64,000 nucleotides of DNA, taken from contig WSYJ01000036.1 in the NCBI GenBank assembly GCA_020186115.1, positions 1,116,001 through 1,180,000 of the forward strand. The letters run 5' to 3'. Position numbers and translations under genes: made by a program. The notes beneath the pieces are model-generated. The model made no database searches. It had not been told where the DNA came from and worked only from the letters and a program-made list of their open reading frames with translations. This document shows positions 58,944-64,000 of this stretch, one piece after another (position 1 is the first letter of the stretch; each line of letters begins with the position of its first letter). The DNA is from Histomonas meleagridis. Its lineage: Eukaryota > Parabasalia > Tritrichomonadida > Dientamoebidae.

Positions 58944-59113
58944 TTTTATGATTTTTATTCAGGGTGCCCTGAAACATACCAAGCAAAACAATCCTTAAAT
59001 TTATCATTTATTTATAAAATATACATACTTCACCAATTTTATATTCAGCGCCCCGTTGCGCAGAACAAAATTTCAAAAGATGTAATATATAAAAAACAAT
59101 TTTACACAATAAA

Positions 59114-59701
59114 TTAGCAGTTACATCCATTACTTTCGGTAGGCGCATCATTTTTAGGAGATAAATCATCAATAGGAAGTAATTTTGGCCCAAGCTCTGT
59201 TGCAACCTCTGTAAATAACAGATCAACATTTTCGCCAGTTAAAGCAGAAACTTCTATATATTTCATCTGGCTCATGTCAGCATAGTTTTTTGCTTTTTCT
59301 TCCGTGATAGATCTTTGATCGATTAAATCAATCTTATTTCCAACCAAATATAACGGTGCATTTTCAAGTGCATTTTCACGAAATTGTTTTACCCAAATGT
59401 TTAATGTTTCAAATGAATTTGCTTCTGTAACATCAAAAACAAGAATTCCTGCTGAAGCTGATCTTGAATATAATCCTGTAAATGTTTGATATCGTTCTTC
59501 ACCGGCAGTATCCCAAATACGTAATTTAACTATTCCTTTGTTTGTTGATATTTCTTCCATTATTACCCCTGATCCAATTGTTGGCGTTACTAAACTTCTA
59601 AAAATTTTATCATGCAATTGGAGAACAATGCTTGTCTTGCCAGCACCTGAAGGCCCAATCATTACGATTTTATGTGAATTTTCTGTGTTCCCAAATTCCA
59701 T
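59114..59701 (-). CDS. Rab family small GTPase
   Basis: 195 residues with every G-box: P-loop GPSGAGKT (16-23), the switch I threonine in PTIGSG, WDTAGEERY, NKID and ETSAL-type SAL. Between switch regions the sequence is of the Rab5/Rab21-like type (KLRIWDTAGEERYQTFTGLYSRSASAGILVFDV). The C-terminus CNC is a double-Cys prenylation signal, so it is geranylgeranylated and membrane-bound. The P-loop Ala at the Gln61-proximal position is usual for fast-cycling Rab5 types. It probably acts in endosomal traffic and could be a partner for DENN-type exchange factors. Confidence 0.93.
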   Translation of the reverse strand: MEFGNTENSHKIVMIGPSGAGKTSIVLQLHDKIFRSLVTPTIGSGVIMEEISTNKGIVKLRIWDTAGEERYQTFTGLYSRSASAGILVFDVTEANSFETLNIWVKQFRENALENAPLYLVGNKIDLIDQRSITEEKAKNYADMSQMKYIEVSALTGENVDLLFTEVATELGPKLLPIDDLSPKNDAPTESNGCNC

Positions 59702-60219
59702 TTTCTTGAAGTGAGTTGATGTAAGGTGGGACTGTTCTCAATTTTTGAATAAACGCGGTTATTACTATCAATTTTCAATATCACGGATTTTACAATTGAA
59801 TCAGTACTTGGCCAAGTGAAAAACATCATTATATTTAACAAAATCATCCTCAGTATCTTCATTATTTTACTAAAATCTGAAATAGTCGTTTAACATAAAA
59901 GGCTCGAGCGAGGCAAAAAAGTTAAATGTTGTACTCAAACCATGAATATCACTGTTAAATCAATGATATCCATTTCCTGTTTATGTTGTAGATTCAGATG
60001 CAATAATGTTTTTTTTTTTTTTTTTTTGTTCAATGTACATTAAAATATATTTTTACTCTCAAATATTTGTATATTTTTGAAAAGATTAAATTTTCAAACA
60101 AATAACCCATCTTTTCTTATTAACTGAATTTTATTTCATATTTTTAATCATGCGCTATGGTTATTTTGTATCTTCCAAAATCTGTTTTCTGCAGAAACCG
60201 TTATGAGCCGTTAGTTGAT
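59702..60219. other. Divergent intergenic region
   Basis: About 520 bases. A T tract of 19 bases lies at about 60009-60027. AACGCGGTTATTA is near 59753, close to the Rab start, and AACCGTTATGAGCCGTTAG (60196-60214) immediately precedes the ATG at 60220, giving two CNGTT motifs. Confidence 0.5.
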
Positions 60220-60849
60220 ATGAGCTTTACAGAAAAAGAGTATTTCGTTGCTGAAAAGGTTATGGAAGAATTATGCACTCACCCATTGGCGGCCCCACTT
60301 CTTGTATCAACAGAATCAAATCAAAAGAATTTTACACAAATTTTTACGAATTTAAAAAATAAATCTTATATTAACCTAAGTGAATTTATCCAAGACTTCA
60401 ATGAAACCTTAATTTCATTTTCAGTTGGAGACCCAACAGATTCTCCAAAAAGAATAATAGCAGAACAAATTCGAAAACTCTTTGAAAAATTAATAACTCA
60501 ACTAAATAATATTTCCACAGAATCTTGGTGTAAAAATGTCGTCAAGTATAAATCTCAAATTTCCAAATTATTACATTATTATCCCAAAAAATCGAATAAA
60601 TTTAATATTGATCCTCATCAAGAAATTATCGATCAAGAAGCAGAGAAACTTGTTTACACTGTAGCAGATATCAAATCAGAAGACGAACATCAAGAGATGG
60701 TCAAAATTGTAACAAATCTCCAACCCGAACTTGAAACCTGTAATCCCGAGTTACAAGTTGACTTTACAATGCTTCATCCGAAGACGCTTAAAACCCTCAA
60801 AGAATATCTTGAAACCAAAAAACCAGCGAAAGAATATAAATCATGCTAA
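60220..60849 (+). CDS. Divergent bromodomain plus NET-like protein
   Basis: 209 residues from ATG 60220 (MSFTEKEYFVAEKVMEEL), which follows a CNGTT pair; an earlier in-frame ATG at 60157 would add 21 residues and covers that motif. Residues about 1-105 fit a bromodomain pattern (HPLAAPLLVS, then INLSEFIQDFNETLISF). Residues about 150-200 fit a NET domain of BET proteins (EMVKIVTNLQPELE, VDFTMLHPKTLKTLKEYLETK). BET proteins read acetylated histones and recruit partners through NET. The Asn that reads acetyl-lysine and the YNxP motif are not clear, so acetyl binding is uncertain. Confidence 0.6.
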   Translation: MSFTEKEYFVAEKVMEELCTHPLAAPLLVSTESNQKNFTQIFTNLKNKSYINLSEFIQDFNETLISFSVGDPTDSPKRIIAEQIRKLFEKLITQLNNISTESWCKNVVKYKSQISKLLHYYPKKSNKFNIDPHQEIIDQEAEKLVYTVADIKSEDEHQEMVKIVTNLQPELETCNPELQVDFTMLHPKTLKTLKEYLETKKPAKEYKSC

Positions 60850-60871
60850 AACGATATGAAACATTAAAACT

Positions 60872-62581
60872 TTATTTATATAAAAACTCTTTGTTTCTTT
60901 TTAATGTATAATTATTTTCGTTATTTATTTCTAATATATTTTTATGATATTTTATTAGTCTATTACTATGAGATATTGTTATTAAAGTTATACCCATTTG
61001 GTTCAACATTTTAAATATTTTATCTTCAAGTGTTTCAGAGATAGCACTTGTAGCCTCATCAAGAAGTGCATATTTCGGCTTATGAATAAAGACTCTTGCG
61101 AGTGCGATTCGTTGTCTTTCGCCAGGGCTTAAACCTTGTTGCCAAATATTCGAAGGTCTTTGCATCAAATGTTTAATATCCAAAAACTCAACAAATGTAT
61201 AAAAATCATTAGTCGAAACCTCTTTAAAATATTTAGGGAAAGAAACGCATTCATAAAAAGATGTATTTGGAATATAAGGATTCTGTGTTAATATTAACAT
61301 AACATTCGGAGAAGGTTCCGGAGTTGATATATCTCCGACTTCGATGGGCCATAATTTACCTAATACGCGAAATATCGATGATTTACCACAACCTGATGGA
61401 CCAACAATGATTAACGATTCATGAACATTAACAGTAAAACTTAAATCTCGAATAAGTAATTTGCCTTTTGGATCATGAATATCGACATGCGATAGTTGGA
61501 ATCCATCAGTAATTACTCCGTTTTGAACTTTATGTTGATATTCAGAAAGAATATTCCATAACTCATTAATACGAGTAGCATAACCAGAAAGTTTAGAAAA
61601 ATCTATAAACATACCAAAGATAGTTGTGAATCCAAAGATTAACATAATAATATTAAATGAACTAACTGATATAAAAGAGGCTAATTCTTTATCAGTATAA
61701 CTTTCCATATGAGAAGAAAGATAATACCAAATACAAAAATAAACAACACCACTTCCAAAATATGCAAATACCTTCTGAAGAAAATTAAGTGGAATGGAAA
61801 CATTTGCTAACTTGCGTTGGACGTTAAGAACCGCCCGAAGACGATCAGAAATCAAAGAATTTTCTTTTGATTGCGCTCCTGATAAACAAATCGTTTCTGC
61901 ATTTTCTTTAAGGTTGACATGAGCAAGACGGAAATCAGCGTTTTTAGACTGGAAAAGATATGTGAATCTGACAATCGGCCTCATTGCAAAATTGGATATA
62001 AAAACAGAAAGTACTGCAAAAACAAGACAAAATATAATAGAATAAAAATCCGTGAGCATGTACGTGGAAATTCCGTAGTAAATGATAATGATTGGCGTTT
62101 GAATAATTTTTGAAATAATAAGAAATAATTGTTGTGAATAATCAGATACATCCTGTGTAATCCTTGAATCAGGATTGTCTATTTGCGCGTCGTTTATTAA
62201 AAGATCATAAAATGAATTTTCACGCATGTAGACTTGATGAATATGATTATCAATATTATTTCGATAAGTAGCTGCCAAGCGGTCACACGTAAGAAGCTTG
62301 AGTGCAATACAAATCGCAATTCCAAAAACTGCTAGAAAAATTTTTCCTAATTCTTCTCGAAATTTTTCTTTTTTATCTTCAATAATATAACCTATAACAC
62401 GGGATGGAGCTTCACCGATGTACATATTGAGAAAGAATTCACCTACGGCAAAAAGAATTAAGAAAAATAATACGATTAAAGATTTTTTTGTTGTGCTTTT
62501 ATAAAAGATGGAAAACACATCTAGAAAGCGAGTTTTTCCTGCTGTACGCTTTTTTTCATTCTTGGAATCATTCACTTGCAT
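60872..62581 (-). CDS. ABCD-family half transporter (ABCD4-like)
   Basis: 569 residues: an N-terminal membrane domain (about 25-330) and an ABC domain (about 350-569). The membrane part has the ABCD signature pair: NSFYDLLINDAQIDNPDSRITQDV (family NPDQRxxxD). The nucleotide-binding part has Walker A GPSGCGKSS, signature LSPGERQR, Walker B YALLDEATSA and the ISHS His loop. ABCD4 works at lysosomes in cobalamin export, while ABCD1-3 serve peroxisomes. Trichomonads lack peroxisomes, so a lysosomal or related role is inferred. As a half transporter it must dimerise. Confidence 0.87.
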   Translation of the reverse strand: MQVNDSKNEKKRTAGKTRFLDVFSIFYKSTTKKSLIVLFFLILFAVGEFFLNMYIGEAPSRVIGYIIEDKKEKFREELGKIFLAVFGIAICIALKLLTCDRLAATYRNNIDNHIHQVYMRENSFYDLLINDAQIDNPDSRITQDVSDYSQQLFLIISKIIQTPIIIIYYGISTYMLTDFYSIIFCLVFAVLSVFISNFAMRPIVRFTYLFQSKNADFRLAHVNLKENAETICLSGAQSKENSLISDRLRAVLNVQRKLANVSIPLNFLQKVFAYFGSGVVYFCIWYYLSSHMESYTDKELASFISVSSFNIIMLIFGFTTIFGMFIDFSKLSGYATRINELWNILSEYQHKVQNGVITDGFQLSHVDIHDPKGKLLIRDLSFTVNVHESLIIVGPSGCGKSSIFRVLGKLWPIEVGDISTPEPSPNVMLILTQNPYIPNTSFYECVSFPKYFKEVSTNDFYTFVEFLDIKHLMQRPSNIWQQGLSPGERQRIALARVFIHKPKYALLDEATSAISETLEDKIFKMLNQMGITLITISHSNRLIKYHKNILEINNENNYTLKRNKEFLYK

Positions 62582-63497
62582 ACAAAAAAAAAATGTCCTG
62601 GCTTGACTTTAATAGACATTCTAAAAATCCGTTCAAAAATTCTTTGGGATCAAATTTCGACGCTGGAATGGTAACTTTATTTCGAAAAATCAAAATTATA
62701 TTCACGAAGTGATAATGTATTCAACAATTAACTTAATTTAAACAAAACAAATAAAAATTTGTTGATATAAAACTTTATAATTAAGTAATGTGATGGAACT
62801 TAACAAAGTTTATAAAACAAAAAACTTTCCTAATCTTTCAATAATTTTAATATCTTAAATTAAATTTTTATAAAGATATAATGGTATTTCCTGAATCAAA
62901 GAAAAAAATGATGAAAATAACAAATGAAAACTAATAATTTTCCAATTTCGGAAAAACAAATAGAGGTTTGGACACAAAATTTCAAATATAATTGTATTAT
63001 TGATTATGATTAATGATTGAAATTGGAAATAAATCCCAAATCATTTCACATTTGGTTATGGTTATTTTATTGATTCATTCTTTCCTTTAAATTTTTTTTA
63101 TATTGGATCTTTTTAAATTCAGTTCAAGCAACAAAATTATCCACAGCGACAGCAAATTTATTCATAACAGCAACAAATTTATTAATTACAAAACTATAAA
63201 AGCATCAAAGCAACAATGCTCAATGTGCACATACGTTTTAATCACTTTTATGATAATTGATTGAAATATGTGATACAACTTGAGGATGAACCCATAGTAT
63301 TGTAATGATTTAAATATTTAAAATCAGCAATCAAAAAAATCAATAAAACAAAAGAGATAAAATTTCGTATAGATTTTTTTTTCAACTTTAAACGTTTCAA
63401 ACTAAACAGATTATGTTTAAGACATTGAGCCTGAAAGTACTAAGCAAAAAAATAATTTGAGCTTGCCCAAAATTGATTTGAGGTAATTTTTTTTTTA
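62582..63497. other. Intergenic region
   Basis: About 900 AT-rich bases upstream of the ABC transporter and downstream of the ALG1-like gene. No coding feature; poly-T near 63375-63385 and 63487-63495. Confidence 0.5.
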
Positions 63498-64000
63498 TTA
63501 ACAAAAACAGTGTTTCAACAAATCACTATAAAATTCTTGCCATGATATATCCCAAGCCGAAGCTGTTTTTAATGCATTTTTCTTGAGCTCGTTTAAATCA
63601 ATTTCCTTAGTAATGCATAATTTTACAATATATTCCCTAAGTTCAATCTCATCCTTAAAGATCAAACCTTTTTTCCCTCTATCTGTAACCTCTGCCATTG
63701 AGCCATGTCTTGATACTAAAATCGGTATTTTGGCTCCGATAGCATCTGTAATGTGAGGTGCAAAATCGAGACCGTTAACAGAGCCATCGAAAACGATACA
63801 TAAATCGGAGCACCCCAATATTTGAGAGTATAAATTTGAATTGATTGGAGCGAAATGAAGTTGAATATGATTTTGTTCTTGGGAATTTGTGAACATTTTT
63901 TCTATTTTTTCTTGTTCTTTTGCATTCCCTTGTATAACAAATGAAATGTCAACTTTAAATGATTCCAAACTTATTGAAAGATCGACAAAACTTTTCAACA
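63498..64000 (-). CDS. ALG1: ALG1-like beta-mannosyltransferase, C-terminal part (start outside window)
   Basis: The frame is open to the right edge, with no ATG at its visible start (first codon TTG), so the N-terminus lies beyond 64000. The visible 166 residues are the C-terminal GT-B half. Features matching ALG1 are YSQILGCSDLCIVFDGSVNGLDFAPHITDAIG (family [29 protein letters not shown]), then PILV, MAEVTDRGKKGLIFKDEIELREYI and SAWDISWQEF (family RWDESW). ALG1 adds the first mannose to the dolichol-linked chitobiose core on the ER face. Together with the PMT gene, it shows that this organism makes N- and O-mannosylated glycans. Confidence 0.88.
   Translation of the reverse strand, partial: LKSFVDLSISLESFKVDISFVIQGNAKEQEKIEKMFTNSQEQNHIQLHFAPINSNLYSQILGCSDLCIVFDGSVNGLDFAPHITDAIGAKIPILVSRHGSMAEVTDRGKKGLIFKDEIELREYIVKLCITKEIDLNELKKNALKTASAWDISWQEFYSDLLKHCFC

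Noticed and set aside
60009-60027. T tract of 19 bases
   Set aside because: Simple homopolymer; no evidence of function.

Overview
This window is AT-rich, gene-dense eukaryotic DNA, probably from a trichomonad (Parabasalia); Tritrichomonas is my best guess at genus. The evidence is the absence of visible introns in long housekeeping genes, very short gaps between possible Initiator motifs (TCA-Py) and start codons, a protein with the trichomonad Initiator-binding fold, two-repeat Myb proteins, ankyrin proteins of the DUF3447 type, a mariner remnant, an axonemal dynein light-chain domain, and standard stop codons. Species assignment is inference.

Layout. 1-8 kb: the 3' part of a DENN-domain gene, a small R2R3 Myb protein, a multipass membrane protein, a UAS/tandem ubiquitin-like protein, an armadillo protein and a secreted endonuclease I. 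8.4-12.6 kb: eroded gene pieces on either side of a PAK-type kinase whose start is disrupted. 13-25.5 kb: a pyrophosphatase-like pseudoenzyme, an ankyrin-DH-PH RhoGEF, tRNA-Gln(UUG), a beta-karyopherin, ribosomal protein uS10 (S20), VMA21 and an AP-complex beta-adaptin. 25.6-26.4 kb: a non-coding element with long inverted repeats and a perfect 28-bp hairpin. 27.4-43.2 kb: a frameshifted ankyrin gene, a coiled-coil protein, proteasome Rpn6, a four-helix membrane protein, decayed gene pieces, UNC-50, an aminotransferase, ATG8, a histone-fold protein and an axonemal dynein light-chain domain protein.

43.6-48.2 kb is accessory DNA: an internally deleted mariner element, a 170-bp tandem array of interrupted ankyrin repeats, and an eIF5A-like fragment. 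48.7-64 kb: CCDC47, ribosomal protein eL8 (L7a), the Initiator-binding-domain protein, a decayed transposase gene, a low-complexity protein, a protein O-mannosyltransferase, a Rab GTPase, a bromodomain/NET-like protein, an ABCD-type half transporter and the 3' part of ALG1.

Working themes are membrane traffic (DENN, Rab, AP beta, UNC-50, VMA21, CCDC47), glycosylation (PMT, ALG1), Rho/Rac signalling (PAK, RhoGEF) and transcription (Myb, Initiator-binding domain, histone fold, bromodomain/NET). Short CNGTT-type motifs, which resemble Myb sites, lie within about 50 bp of many start codons. The two ribosomal protein genes share almost the same promoter module.

The most unusual items are the interrupted ankyrin array (44750-47074), the pyrophosphatase homologue that has lost its metal ligands, and the inverted-repeat element with its hairpin.
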